The translations under genes and the position numbers were made by a program. The notes under the pieces are model-generated. The model searched no databases, was not told the DNA's origin, and saw only the letters and a program-made list of their open reading frames with translations. DNA of 64,000 nt, from contig CAZYWK010000010.1 of assembly GCA_964651825.1 (NCBI GenBank), forward strand, positions 3,355 through 67,354. Direction: 5' to 3'. Shown piece by piece: positions 46,319 through 57,019 of the stretch. Position 1 is the first letter of the stretch, and each line of letters begins with the position of its first letter. The stretch is from Sva-07 sp964651825. GTDB lineage: Bacteria; Actinomycetota; Acidimicrobiia; Acidimicrobiales; Ilumatobacteraceae.

Positions 46319-48106
46319 TCAGGGCGCCCACCACCCTGACGTGTCGAACAGGACGTGCGACATCGTCGAGGTCTGGAGGCACAACCGGCCGCCGGCAGCG
46401 AGGCCGACGGTGACCGAGTTGGCGAGCGTGACGCTCGACGCGGCGTTGACGTTCGACGTCGGCGGCAGGGCGCCGCAGCCGTACGCCGTGACGAAGCCGG
46501 GCCACGGCGGCCCGACCATCGTCAGCGTGCCGGTGACGGCGACCGCTGAATCGGGCGCGGCACGCACGTCGACGGTCTGGCCCACCCCCTGGATCGGGGC
46601 CCATCCGCCGATGGCATTGCGCGTGTCGTACACCCGCGTCGGCACGGCGGGTGTGAACGCCAACGCACCGGCCGGCGAGAACGTGCCGGTCAGGTCGACG
46701 ATCACGTCGACCGGGGTGCTGGCGAACACGCAGACCGTGCCGTCGTCGCCGACCGGCACGAACGCCGAGCCGGCGATCGTCTCCCCCGGCCCGAAGTTGA
46801 CGTTCGACACCTCCGGTGTGGCGCCGCCGCACGGGTACGCCGAGAGGTAGCCGCTGCTCGCACTGCCCGTCGCGGTGAGGTTGACGGCCACCGCGTCGGC
46901 GCCGGCGGGGGCGCTGACGACGAGTGTGCCCACCCGGCCGGTCGCCCGGGTGTCGGCGAGCCGTTCGGGCGCCTGGGTCGTCAGCCGCTGGGCGTCGGGA
47001 ACGAACGCACCCTGCACGTCGACGATCACGTCGCTCGCGGCGGAGGTGAACACGCACAACCGGCCGGCGGCGGTGAGCGGCACGACGGCGAACGACCCGC
47101 GGGCGCCGCCGGGCCCGTAGTTCGTCGTCGACGACGACGGCAGTTCACCGCATCCGTACGCGGTGAGATAACCGGCCGCCGCGGGATCGGCGCTCGTGAG
47201 ATTGATCGCCGCCGCGCGCGTTCCCGCGGGCACGGCGGCCGACAGGTCGACCTGCAGCACGCCGTCAGCATCGAGCCGCGTGCCGGAGGGCTGGCGAGTG
47301 TCGACGATCCGGCGTGGCGCCAGCGGGAGGTACTCGGTGGCCGCGCCTGCCGCCACCGGCACCGGGGCGTCGGCGCCGATCCGGTGGCCGACGGCCAGTT
47401 GTGTGGTGATGTCGTCGGCCATCAGCTGCGACCGCCGCCGGTAGCTCACGGCCTCGCGCAGGTGGGTGCCGTCGCTCGCCAGCACGAAGCCCTCGGCGGC
47501 GATCACCGACGGCCAGTCCCACAGCCGCAGGTTGCCCCGCTCGGCGGCGACGATGTCGAGCGCCTGGTTGTACGCCGCCTGGTCGGCTGCCAGCACCGGA
47601 TGGCGGGTGATCTTGCTCCACCAGACCATGTGCCCCGGGCCGATGCGGTCGAGGAGGTAGCGGATGGTGTTGGCGTTGCAGTTGACGTTCGGCCCGCAGA
47701 ACCCGACGTCGTTGCTGCCGAGGTTGACCACGACGTTCGGGGCGTCCCACCCGGCCTGGCGCCACCAGGTGATCCAGTTCGCCGACGACGCCTCGTGGCC
47801 CGCCGGCAAGAAGTTGCCGGCGCTGTACCCGTCGCCGGCGCGGTAGCGGATCGGGCCCCAACCCTGCTGGTGGAGCAGGGTCGGCAGCGACGGTTCGTAG
47901 CTCGCGCCGACGAAGAGCGAGTCACCGATCAGCGTGACGGGCCCGAGCGGACCGGGGGCGTCGATGGAGATCGAGGCGACGGCCGGCCCGTCGGCGGCGA
48001 CCGGCGCGGAGGATCCCGACGCCGAAACGGCGCCGGTGACAGCAGCGATCGTGCTCACCGCGACGACCACCAACGCTCGCGGACGGGAGGACCAGGACAT
48101 CGCCAT
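46319..48106 (-). CDS. Secreted SGNH/GDSL hydrolase with three DTR-type repeat domains
   Basis: About 595 residues from ATG 48106 (ATG 48100 is also possible). Signal peptide ALVVVAVSTIAAVTGAVSASG. The SGNH domain (about residues 55-235) has the nucleophile in TLIGDSLFVG, the Asn in VVNLGSNDVGFC and the Asp/His pair in ASDGTHLRE. Three repeats of about 110 residues follow, beginning PRRIVDTRQ, PERLADTRA and PTRVYDTRN, each with strands of the LTAYGCG-xxP-xxSNVN and VxVDLTGxF types. The same repeat opens the exported protein at 52880. The enzyme may deacylate surface polysaccharides; the repeats probably bind wall or carbohydrate. No anchor is seen. Confidence 0.88.
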   Translation of the reverse strand: MAMSWSSRPRALVVVAVSTIAAVTGAVSASGSSAPVAADGPAVASISIDAPGPLGPVTLIGDSLFVGASYEPSLPTLLHQQGWGPIRYRAGDGYSAGNFLPAGHEASSANWITWWRQAGWDAPNVVVNLGSNDVGFCGPNVNCNANTIRYLLDRIGPGHMVWWSKITRHPVLAADQAAYNQALDIVAAERGNLRLWDWPSVIAAEGFVLASDGTHLREAVSYRRRSQLMADDITTQLAVGHRIGADAPVPVAAGAATEYLPLAPRRIVDTRQPSGTRLDADGVLQVDLSAAVPAGTRAAAINLTSADPAAAGYLTAYGCGELPSSSTTNYGPGGARGSFAVVPLTAAGRLCVFTSAASDVIVDVQGAFVPDAQRLTTQAPERLADTRATGRVGTLVVSAPAGADAVAVNLTATGSASSGYLSAYPCGGATPEVSNVNFGPGETIAGSAFVPVGDDGTVCVFASTPVDVIVDLTGTFSPAGALAFTPAVPTRVYDTRNAIGGWAPIQGVGQTVDVRAAPDSAVAVTGTLTMVGPPWPGFVTAYGCGALPPTSNVNAASSVTLANSVTVGLAAGGRLCLQTSTMSHVLFDTSGWWAP

Positions 48107-48156
48107 CGATTGATTGCATAGTCGCTCCGACGGGTCCAGAACCAACACCGGCGTCC

Positions 48157-48162
48157 TACGGT
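48157..48162 (+). promoter_or_regulatory. Putative -10 box (TACGGT) of the amidase gene
   Basis: TACGGT ends 8 nt before ATG 48171. Confidence 0.38.
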
Positions 48163-48170
48163 GGCGCGCC

Positions 48171-49616
48171 ATGAGCGAGGAACTGCACTGGATGTCGGCC
48201 ACCGGACTGGCGGCCGCGATCGCCCGCCGTGAGGTCTCCAGCGTCGAGGTGCTCGATCACCTGGCCGCGCGCGTCGAACAGCTGGACGGGCCGGTCAACT
48301 CGGTCGTCCAGTTGGATCTCGACCGGGCCGGCGCCGCGGCGCGAGCTGCCGACGCAGCCGTCGCCGCCGGCGAGGAGCTCGGGCCGTTGCACGGAGTTCC
48401 GATGACGATCAAGGACTCGTTCGAGACCGAGGGATGCGTCACCACGAGCGGCGCACCGATGCTCGCCGGGCACGTGCCGACCGCCGACGCCTGGCCGGTC
48501 GCCCGCTTGCGCGCCGCCGGCGCGATCCCGTTCGCCAAGACGAACCTGCCGTTGTTCGCCGGCGACATCCAGACGTTCAACGAGGTCTACGGCACGACCA
48601 ACAACCCCTACGACGTCGCCCGCACACCCGGCGGGTCGTCGGGCGGCGCGGCGGCAGCCCTCGCGATGGGCTTCACCCCGCTCGAGCTCGGCAGCGACAT
48701 CGGCGGGTCGATCCGCGTGCCGTCGCACTACTGCGGGGTGATGGGCCACAAAGCGAGCTACGGCATCACGTCGGGCCCCGGCCACATCCCCGGTCCACCC
48801 GGAACGTTGAGCGGCGCCGACATCGCCGTGTTCGGGCCGATGGCGCGCAACGTCGACGACCTCGAGCTGGGACTCGACGTGATCGCCGGCCCCGACCGTT
48901 GGGACACCCCGGCCTGGCGGCTCGACCTCCCACCGAGCCGGGCGACCGCACTGGCCGACTTCCGGATCGCGGTGTGGGCCGACGATCCGTGGAGCCCGGT
49001 CGATGCCGACACGTCGAGCGCGTTGAGCGACCTGACGGCCGCAATCGAGGCCGCGGGCGCGCACGTCGACGTCGACGCTCGCCCACCGTGCTCGCTGGAG
49101 GAGGTGTGGGACGTGTTCTCCCCGCTGCTGTTCGCCGCGCTCGCCAGCGGCCACACCGACGAGGCCCTCGATCACATGGCGGCGAGCACCGACACCTCAC
49201 CGCTGGGAGCGGTGATGCGGGCGACCGCGATGCGTCACCAGAACTGGCTGTCGCTGAACGAGCGGCGGCTGCAGCTACGCGAGCAGGTCGGCCGGTTCTT
49301 CGATTCCTACGACGCGATCCTGATGCCGATCCACCCGTGCGCCGCGATCCCCCACGATCATCCCGGCACTCCGGCCACCCGCACGGTGTCGATCGACGGC
49401 GCCGAACGTTCGTACATGGACCTCTTCCACTGGATCGCCCTCGCCGGCGCCGCCTATCTCCCGGCCACCGTCGTGCCCGTCGGCTCGAGCCGGGAGGGGC
49501 TGCCGATCGGCGTGCAGATCGTCGGCGCGTACCTCCACGACCGCACCACCCTGCAGCTCGCCCGCCACCTGGCCCAGATCGGCCGACCCCCGGCCCACCC
49601 CGCGCTCGCCGGCTGA
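48171..49616 (+). CDS. Amidase signature (AS) family enzyme
   Basis: 481 residues. The Lys of the Ser-cisSer-Lys triad is in GVPMTIKDSFETEGC near residue 83. The glycine-serine core reads ARTPGGSSGGAAAALAMGFTPLELGSDIGGSIRVP, with the nucleophile in IGGSIR near residue 180. AS enzymes hydrolyse amides of small acids; GatA is excluded because the gatB/C context is absent. The start ATG 48171 was chosen because it follows TACGGT and because the longer start (48114) would overlap the divergent SGNH gene. A palindromic element follows the stop. Confidence 0.91.
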   Translation: MSEELHWMSATGLAAAIARREVSSVEVLDHLAARVEQLDGPVNSVVQLDLDRAGAAARAADAAVAAGEELGPLHGVPMTIKDSFETEGCVTTSGAPMLAGHVPTADAWPVARLRAAGAIPFAKTNLPLFAGDIQTFNEVYGTTNNPYDVARTPGGSSGGAAAALAMGFTPLELGSDIGGSIRVPSHYCGVMGHKASYGITSGPGHIPGPPGTLSGADIAVFGPMARNVDDLELGLDVIAGPDRWDTPAWRLDLPPSRATALADFRIAVWADDPWSPVDADTSSALSDLTAAIEAAGAHVDVDARPPCSLEEVWDVFSPLLFAALASGHTDEALDHMAASTDTSPLGAVMRATAMRHQNWLSLNERRLQLREQVGRFFDSYDAILMPIHPCAAIPHDHPGTPATRTVSIDGAERSYMDLFHWIALAGAAYLPATVVPVGSSREGLPIGVQIVGAYLHDRTTLQLARHLAQIGRPPAHPALAG

Positions 49617-49645
49617 ACGGGCCCACCCCTCGTCGCGTCGAGTGT

Positions 49646-49697
49646 GTTTGCGTCGGGATTCAGGTACGCCTGTCGGTGCCGAATCCCGACGCAAACG
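49646..49697. repeat. TTTGCGTCGGGATTC palindromic element, copy 4
   Basis: Arms GTTTGCGTCGGGATTC and GAATCCCGACGCAAAC around a middle AGGTACGCCTGTCGGTGCC. It lies between the convergent amidase and SRPBCC genes; the right flank CGATTTGG matches copy 3. Confidence 0.78.
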
Positions 49698-49712
49698 ACG
49701 ATTTGGGGTCGG

Positions 49713-50189
49713 CTACTCCGACTCGGCGAGGGATTTGAGGTTGGCGAGGGCGGCGGAGAGCTGCTTGGCCGCCGGCTTCCAGGCGAGGTCGAGCAGGAGG
49801 CCCATTCCCCGCTTGGCCTGCAGACCCTGGCGGTAGATCACGCGGCATCCGCCCGCCGTCGGTTCGACACGGACCGACTCGGCCATCGTGTCGAGGAACG
49901 GGATCCTGGTTGCCACCACCGCGAACGCGAAGTGTTCGTTCTCGTCCCACGCGGTGAACTCCTCGTCGAGCGCGATGCGGTTGATCGTGACCCGCCGCTT
50001 CCCGCCCACACCGGTGGCCGCGCCGGTCACCTCGACCGAGCCGAGCGACGTGAACCACTCCGGCCAGCGGGCGTGATCGGCGACGATCTTCCACACGACC
50101 TCGGGCGAGGTGTCGATGTCGACGGTGCGTTCGACCCGGATGGGCGCGCTGTCGATCCACTCGGGCGGTTGGACGGGATGGCTCGGCAC
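49713..50189 (-). CDS. SRPBCC (START/polyketide-cyclase-like) family protein
   Basis: 158 residues with the helix-grip fold: IRVERTVDIDTSPEVVWKIVADHARWPEWFTSLGSVEV opens it, and the long C-terminal helix is LLLDLAWKPAAKQLSAALANLKSLAE. It forms a hydrophobic pocket for a ligand; the role is unknown. It lies 10 bp downstream of the GABA aminotransferase gene on the same strand and could be part of that transcript. Confidence 0.88.
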   Translation of the reverse strand: MPSHPVQPPEWIDSAPIRVERTVDIDTSPEVVWKIVADHARWPEWFTSLGSVEVTGAATGVGGKRRVTINRIALDEEFTAWDENEHFAFAVVATRIPFLDTMAESVRVEPTAGGCRVIYRQGLQAKRGMGLLLDLAWKPAAKQLSAALANLKSLAESE

Positions 50190-50199
50190 CTGAGTATTC

Positions 50200-51432
50200 C
50201 TACGCGTCGACGAGCGCTTTGTCGAGCGCCGCGAGCGCGAGGTCGACCTCGTCGGCCGACACGGTGAGCGGCGGCATGAACCGCAGCGTGGTGCCGGCGG
50301 CGCCGGCGGTCATGAGGATCAGCTTGCCCTCGTCACGGCAGTGGGCAAGCACCGCCGCGGTCCGTTCGGCGGTGTCGAGATCGGCGGCGACCATCAGTCC
50401 GCGTGCTCGCACGCGGACGATGCCGCCGTGACGGTCCTGCAGGCTGCGCAGACCGTCGGCCAGCTGCTCGCCCCGCCGGTTCACGTTGTCGAGGAACCCG
50501 TCGGCGGTGAGCACGTCGATGGTCGCCAGCGCGGCCGCGCACCCGATCGGGTTGCCGCCGTAGGTGCCGCCGTGCGAGCCGACCGGCCAGCGATCGTCGA
50601 GCTCGCGGCGGGTGCCGAGCGCGGAGAACGGGAACCCGGAGGCGATCCCCTTGGCCATGCACACGATGTCGGGCGACACGTCGTAGTGCTCGATGGCGAA
50701 CATCTTCCCCGTCCGCCCGAAGCCCGACTGAACCTCGTCGGCGATGAACAGCATCCCGTGGACCTTGCACCGCTCGTCGATCGCTTCGAGGAACCCGGGC
50801 GGCGCGGCCGTGTAGCCGCCTTCGCCGAGCACCGGCTCGATGATCACCGCCGCGGTCTCACTCGGTGCGGTCACCATCGTGAGCAGCTCGTCGAACCCGG
50901 CGATCGCCCTGGTGACCTCGGCCTCCACGTCACCCGCCCGCACGTCCGGATACGGCGCGATGAAGATGCCAGAAGGCAGCGGGGCGTGGCCGGCGCGGTA
51001 GCCCGTCTTCGACGTGGTCATCGCCATCGCCTGGTGTGTGCGGCCGTGGAAGCTGCCCTGGAACACGATGATGTTCGGCCGGCCGGTGGCCTGCTTGGCG
51101 AGCTTCACCGCGGCCTCGGTGATCTCGGCGCCCGAGTTGGCGAAGAAGAACGTGTCGATCCCCGGTGGGGTGAGCTCGGCGAGACGCGCCGCCAGGGGCT
51201 GCATCAGATCGTGGGTGTACACGTTGGCCTGGGCGTGGATGAAGCGCTGCGCCTGGACGGCGATCGCCGCCGCCACGTGCGGATTGGCGTGGCCGGTCGA
51301 GGTGACCGCGATGCCGCCGGTGAAGTCGAGATAGCGCTCGCCCGAGGTGGTCGTGACCCACGATCCGTCGCCCGTCGCGACCTCGAGATCGGTCACCTTG
51401 AACCACACGTTCGACAAGTTGCTGCCGCTCAT
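50200..51432 (-). CDS. gabT: Class III aminotransferase, probably 4-aminobutyrate aminotransferase
   Basis: A 410-residue PLP enzyme. FFANSGAEITEAAVKLAKQATGRP and VFQGSFHGRTHQAMAMTTSK bind the cofactor phosphate. LFIADEVQSGFGRTGKMFAIEHY holds the Asp that pairs with the pyridine nitrogen. The Schiff-base Lys is in CMAKGIASGFPFSA near residue 260. The sequence fits GabT-like ω-aminotransferases, which convert GABA to succinate semialdehyde with 2-oxoglutarate. The amine oxidase gene lies 4 bp upstream on the same strand, and Pot transporter genes nearby support a role in polyamine breakdown. Confidence 0.87.
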   Translation of the reverse strand: MSGSNLSNVWFKVTDLEVATGDGSWVTTTSGERYLDFTGGIAVTSTGHANPHVAAAIAVQAQRFIHAQANVYTHDLMQPLAARLAELTPPGIDTFFFANSGAEITEAAVKLAKQATGRPNIIVFQGSFHGRTHQAMAMTTSKTGYRAGHAPLPSGIFIAPYPDVRAGDVEAEVTRAIAGFDELLTMVTAPSETAAVIIEPVLGEGGYTAAPPGFLEAIDERCKVHGMLFIADEVQSGFGRTGKMFAIEHYDVSPDIVCMAKGIASGFPFSALGTRRELDDRWPVGSHGGTYGGNPIGCAAALATIDVLTADGFLDNVNRRGEQLADGLRSLQDRHGGIVRVRARGLMVAADLDTAERTAAVLAHCRDEGKLILMTAGAAGTTLRFMPPLTVSADEVDLALAALDKALVDA

Positions 51433-51436
51433 CGGG

Positions 51437-52819
51437 TCATCTTCCCACGGCTCGATCGACGACGGAAGCGAGGCGTGAAGGGCGGCCGGTGCTGGCCTCG
51501 ACGCGATCGGCGCGGGTCATGGCGGCGATCGAGCCGTTGACGCCGAGCCAGCGGAGCGGTTCGGGTTCCCAGCGGCGCGAACGATGGTCGACCCAGGCCA
51601 GGGCGGTGAGCTCGCTCGATCGGCCCAGGATCAGGTCGGCCAGCGTCCGGCCCGCGAGGTTCGACGCGGCCACACCTTCGCCGACGTAGCCACCGGCCCA
51701 CGCCAACCCGCTCGTGCGATCGAGGCCGACCGACGCCCGCCAGTCGCGAGGCACACCGAGCACGCCGCCCCACCGGTGGGTGATCGCCGCATCGCCGAGC
51801 ATCGGCAGCAGCTCGCGCAGCGTCGCCTCGATGCGGTCGTGGTCGCCCGATCGCTGCTCGACGGCCGGGTCGATGCGCGAGCCGAACCGGTACCGGGCGC
51901 CGCGCCCGCCGAACGCGATCCGGTCGTCGACGGTGCGCTGGCCGTAGATCACCATCCGCCGGTCGTCGCTGAACGTTTCGAAGTCGCGCAGTCCGATCTC
52001 GTCCCACACCTCCGCGGCGAGCGGCTCGGTGGCGATCATCAGCGAATACAGGGGCACGAGCGTGCGGCGCTGACCGGGCAGATCACGGGTGTAGGCCTCG
52101 GTCGCCCGCACGACCACGTCGGCGGTGACGGTGCCGCGGTCGGTCACGAGCGACGGCCGGCCGTGTTCCCCGCTCGATCCACCCGGACGGAGCTCGCGGA
52201 CGGCGGTGTGCTCGACGATCGTCCCACCCAGCCGCTCGACCGCGGTCGCCAGGCCGACCGCCAACCGGGCCGGATGGACGCGCGCGCCGGGCCGGTACCA
52301 GAGTCCGCCGAACACGTCCGTCGCCGCGAGCCGCGCCCGCGCCTGCGCAGCACCGAGCAGCGCGACCTCGTCACCGAGACCGCATGCTTCGAAGTGCTCG
52401 GCCTCCTCGCGCTGGTGACGCGCCTGCACCGCGGTGCGGGCGAGCCGGATCACACCACCCGGGGCGAACCCGCAGTCGATGCCCGCTGCGTCGAGCGTCC
52501 GGCCGATCTCGCCGACCGTGTCCATGATCGCCCGCGTCAGTGCGATGCCCGGGCCGCGGCCGTACGTCGCGATCGCTCCCTCCAGCCCTCCCGCCAACTC
52601 GCCGACGCACCATCCGCCGTTGCGTCCGGACGCGCCGAAGCCGACGTGTTCACGCTCGACGACGAGCACCCGCAACGCGGGATCGACGCGCAACAGAGCG
52701 TGGGCCGTCCACAGGCCCGTATACCCGGCACCGACGATCGCGACGTCGACATCGCGGTCGCCGTCGAGCGATGGTCGCGCCGTCGCGCCGACCTGGCTGT
52801 GCCACAACGAGAGAGTCAC
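51437..52819 (-). CDS. FAD-dependent amine oxidase (DAO/PuuB-like)
   Basis: 460 residues. The FAD motif is DVAIVGAGYTGLWTAHALLR near residue 25, followed by VVEREHVGFGASGRNGGWCVG, the GASGRNGG pattern of PuuB-type γ-glutamylputrescine oxidases. The C-terminal FAD contact is SGLAWAGGYVGEGVAASNLAGRTLADL. The start is GTG 52819 behind GGAGGATTG. The enzyme would oxidise putrescine or γ-glutamylputrescine to the aldehyde. No γ-glutamylputrescine synthetase (PuuA) is in the window, so the direct route or a distant PuuA must be assumed. It is divergent from the propeller protein gene. Confidence 0.88.
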   Translation of the reverse strand: MTLSLWHSQVGATARPSLDGDRDVDVAIVGAGYTGLWTAHALLRVDPALRVLVVEREHVGFGASGRNGGWCVGELAGGLEGAIATYGRGPGIALTRAIMDTVGEIGRTLDAAGIDCGFAPGGVIRLARTAVQARHQREEAEHFEACGLGDEVALLGAAQARARLAATDVFGGLWYRPGARVHPARLAVGLATAVERLGGTIVEHTAVRELRPGGSSGEHGRPSLVTDRGTVTADVVVRATEAYTRDLPGQRRTLVPLYSLMIATEPLAAEVWDEIGLRDFETFSDDRRMVIYGQRTVDDRIAFGGRGARYRFGSRIDPAVEQRSGDHDRIEATLRELLPMLGDAAITHRWGGVLGVPRDWRASVGLDRTSGLAWAGGYVGEGVAASNLAGRTLADLILGRSSELTALAWVDHRSRRWEPEPLRWLGVNGSIAAMTRADRVEASTGRPSRLASVVDRAVGR

Positions 52820-52879
52820 CTGTCAATCCTCCCGCAGGTGCCGTCCGAAGAGGTTTGCCAGGCGCGCGAAGGTTTGTGG

Positions 52880-54382
52880 ATGCGGAACGACACGAAGACC
52901 GTCGCTCGAACCCGATGGGCCGCCATCGGCGCCGCCATCGCGGTGACGCTGGGCTCGGGAGGCCTGATCGCGGTCAACGCCGCGGGCGGCACCCCGTCGG
53001 CGTTCGTCCCCGTGACTCCCGTTCGCATCCTCGACACCCGCACCGGGCTCGCGCTGACCGGGCCGTTCACGTCGCCCGACGGGCGGACGTTGCAGGTGAC
53101 TGGCGCGGTGCCGTCGTCGGCCGGCACCGCCACGATCGTGCCGGCGGGCGCCAGCGCGGTCGTGTTGAACGTCACCGCCGTCGAACCCCGGGCCGGCGGC
53201 TTCGTGTCGGTCCGCCCGGCCGGCGAGACAGGCCCGCCGCAGGCGTCGAACCTCAACTTCGACGCCGGCCAGACGATCCCCAACGCGGTCACGGTCTCCC
53301 TGCCCGCCAACGGACAGATCGAGATCATCTTCGACGCACTCGGCACACCGGGCCCCACGACCGACATCCTCGTCGACGTCACCGGATACTTCGCCCCCGG
53401 CGGTTCAGGCACACCCGGACCCACCGGCCCCCAAGGCCCAACCGGCCCGAAGGGCGACCCCGGAGCGACCGGTCCGGCCGGGCCGGTCAACCGGATCACC
53501 GACGACCAGATCGCGCTCCTCCGCTGGGATCAGGACCCCGGCCGCCCGGCCACCGTCGCGGTGGGGAGTGGACCGCGAGGGGTCGCGTTCGATGGGACCC
53601 ACGTGTGGGTCACGGCGACCTGGGCCGACCAGGTCTGGAAGATCGACCCGACCACCAACTCGGTCGTGACCGCGGTCGGCGTCGGCGACGGCCCGATCGG
53701 GATCGCCTTCGACGGCAGCCACATGTGGGTCGCCAATAGAGACGCCGACAGCGTCTCGAGGATCGACGTCACGACGAACGCTGTGAGCGCGCCGATCCCC
53801 GTCGGCGCCGATCCGGACGGGATCGCCTTCGACGGCTCGCACGTGTGGGTCGCCAACACCGGGGCCGGGGCGAACAGCTTGACCAAGATCGACGTGTCGA
53901 CCTCGACGCCGGTCACCGTGCCACTGGGGTTCAGCCCCGCTGGCCTCGCCTTCGACGGCAGCCGCCTGTGGGTCGCCAACATCGGCGGGGCCAACGTCGT
54001 CAGGATCGACCCCGCCACCACCCTCGCGGTCGGTGGTCCTGTCGGCACCAACGCTGGACCGTCCGCGCTCGCGTACGACGGCACCAACCTCTGGGTCGCT
54101 CACGCGTCCGGGGGCACCGTGTCGAAGATCAACACCCTCACCAACGTCGTCACGCCGATCGCCACCGGCGGCGGCCCCGCGTCGCTGCTCGGCATCGCCT
54201 ACGACGGCACCGGTGTGTGGGTGACCCATGCCGACGGATTCGTGTCGAGGATCGACGGTGCAACCCACGCCGTCGATCGCGTGCAAGTCGGCAACACGCC
54301 ATTCGGTATCGCGTTCGACGGCACCAACGTCTGGGTGGCGAACGCCGGCTCCAACAACGTGATGAAGCTCAACCCGTCGTGA
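52880..54382 (+). CDS. Exported protein: DTR domain, collagen-like linker and seven-repeat β-propeller
   Basis: 500 residues. An N-terminal hydrophobic segment (AAIGAAIAVTLGSGGLIAVNA) directs export. Residues about 35-175 are one DTR domain (FVPVTPVRILDTRTG), like the three in the SGNH hydrolase. A short collagen-type stretch follows (GPTGPQGPTGPKGDPGATG). The rest is seven repeats of about 38 residues, each of the type GPxGIAFDGTHVWVANxxxxxVxKID, giving a YVTN/NHL-type seven-bladed propeller. It has no catalytic motif and no LPxTG. It lies between the amine oxidase and the Pot transporter; a role in polyamine binding is only a guess from position. Confidence 0.88.
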   Translation: MRNDTKTVARTRWAAIGAAIAVTLGSGGLIAVNAAGGTPSAFVPVTPVRILDTRTGLALTGPFTSPDGRTLQVTGAVPSSAGTATIVPAGASAVVLNVTAVEPRAGGFVSVRPAGETGPPQASNLNFDAGQTIPNAVTVSLPANGQIEIIFDALGTPGPTTDILVDVTGYFAPGGSGTPGPTGPQGPTGPKGDPGATGPAGPVNRITDDQIALLRWDQDPGRPATVAVGSGPRGVAFDGTHVWVTATWADQVWKIDPTTNSVVTAVGVGDGPIGIAFDGSHMWVANRDADSVSRIDVTTNAVSAPIPVGADPDGIAFDGSHVWVANTGAGANSLTKIDVSTSTPVTVPLGFSPAGLAFDGSRLWVANIGGANVVRIDPATTLAVGGPVGTNAGPSALAYDGTNLWVAHASGGTVSKINTLTNVVTPIATGGGPASLLGIAYDGTGVWVTHADGFVSRIDGATHAVDRVQVGNTPFGIAFDGTNVWVANAGSNNVMKLNPS

Positions 54383-54572
54383 CCGCGCCGCCCTGACCCA
54401 CACGCCCGCAGGACGTCGAGCGCCGCCGAACATTGCCGCCGCGTGAACGATGCGACGAACGGTTCTCCCCGGGGTGCACGAGGCTCTAACCTGCCTGACG
54501 TTCGCGATCCGGAACGGGAGGGCCGTCTGCGCACGTTCATCGACAACCAGGCGAAACCCACGGCGACCGGCG

Positions 54573-55715
<1,143 letters not shown>

Positions 55716-55728
55716 AAGGTCCCTCCTC

Positions 55729-56973
55729 ATGACAACCCCCAACCGTCGAGTCCCAGCCCCGCTCGGAGGCCGCTCCTCGTTCTCGCGCCGCCAACTGCTG
55801 GCGCGTGCCGGGATGCTGGGCGCCGCTGGGATCTCGCTCCCCGCGCTGCTGTCGGCGTGCGGAGGCAGCGACGACGATTCGTCCGGCGCGAGCGGATCGG
55901 GGTCGGCGGCACCCGGCACCGCCGGAGGCGGCTCGTCACCGGGCGGCGGGGGCGGCAACAGCCTGTACTTCGAGAACTGGCCGCTCTACATCGACCCGAC
56001 CGAGGACGGCCTGACCGGCACCGTCGATCGCTTCGTCGAAGCGACCGGGGTCGACATGCAGTACACCGAGGCGTTCAACGACAACAACGAGTACTTCGCG
56101 AAGATCCAGCCGGTGCTCGGCAACGGCAACACGATCGGTCCCGACATCATCGCCCCCACCTCGTGGCTCGTCGGCCGCCTCATCTCGCTCGGCTGGGTCG
56201 ACAAGCTGCCCCTCGACCAGATCCCGAACGCCGCCAACCTGCGCTCCGACCTCGTCAAGCCGACGTGGGACCCGACCGGTGAGTTCTCGCTGCCGTGGCA
56301 GACCGGGTTCGCCGGCATCGCCTACAACCTCGACGTCACCGGACGCGAGCTCACCTCGACCAACGATCTCTTCGACCCCGAGTTCCACGGCAAGATCGGC
56401 ATGCTCACCGAGATGCGCGACACGATGGGCGTGATCATGCTGTCGATGGGGATCGACATCTCGACGCTCGACTCGTTCGACACCGCCGCCCCCGCGTTCG
56501 ACAAGCTGCAGCAGGCCAAAGACGACGGCCAGATCCGCCGGTTCACCGGCAACGACTACATGAACGACCTGAGCACCGGCAACTTCGCGGCGTGCATGGG
56601 ATGGTCGGGCGACGTCGTGCAGTTGTCGCGTGACAACCCCTCGATCCGCTTCATCATCCCCGAAGAAGGAGGCACGTCGTGGGCCGACGCGATGGTGCTC
56701 CCCAAGGGCGCCGTCAACCGCGACGCCGCGGCGAAGTGGATGGACTTCGTGTACGACCCGGTCCAGGCCGCCCAGATCGCCGCCTGGGTGCAGTTCATCT
56801 CACCGGTCGAAGGCGTGCAGGCCGAGCTGGAGAAGATCGATCCGGAGCTCGCCGAGAACCCCTTGCTGTTCCCCGACGCCGAGACCGTCGCCCGCACCCA
56901 CACGTTCGCCAACCTGACCGAAGAGGTCGAGGCCGAGTACGACGCCGCCTTCTCCTCGATCACCGGCGCCTGA
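55729..56973 (+). CDS. potD: Polyamine ABC transporter substrate-binding lipoprotein
   Basis: 414 residues. The N-terminus carries a twin-arginine type signal (SFSRRQLLARAGMLGAAG) and a lipobox LLSACGG with Cys44, so the protein is probably a Tat-exported lipoprotein. A Gly/Ser-rich linker follows. The mature part begins LYFENWPLYIDPTEDGLTGT and has FEKATGVDMQYTEAFNDNNE-like features (here VDMQYTEAFNDNNEYFAKI), as in PotD/PotF, with acidic and aromatic residues for polyamine binding. Position between potA and potB supports this. Confidence 0.93.
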   Translation: MTTPNRRVPAPLGGRSSFSRRQLLARAGMLGAAGISLPALLSACGGSDDDSSGASGSGSAAPGTAGGGSSPGGGGGNSLYFENWPLYIDPTEDGLTGTVDRFVEATGVDMQYTEAFNDNNEYFAKIQPVLGNGNTIGPDIIAPTSWLVGRLISLGWVDKLPLDQIPNAANLRSDLVKPTWDPTGEFSLPWQTGFAGIAYNLDVTGRELTSTNDLFDPEFHGKIGMLTEMRDTMGVIMLSMGIDISTLDSFDTAAPAFDKLQQAKDDGQIRRFTGNDYMNDLSTGNFAACMGWSGDVVQLSRDNPSIRFIIPEEGGTSWADAMVLPKGAVNRDAAAKWMDFVYDPVQAAQIAAWVQFISPVEGVQAELEKIDPELAENPLLFPDAETVARTHTFANLTEEVEAEYDAAFSSITGA

Positions 56974-57019
56974 CCGCCCGACGCACGGACTGAGCGACAC
57001 AGGGACTGAGCGAGCAGCG

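Noticed and set aside
46319..48106. SGNH protein as a phospholipase of a toxin system
   Set aside because: It has an ordinary signal peptide and carbohydrate-type repeats, with no immunity gene or toxin-delivery domain.
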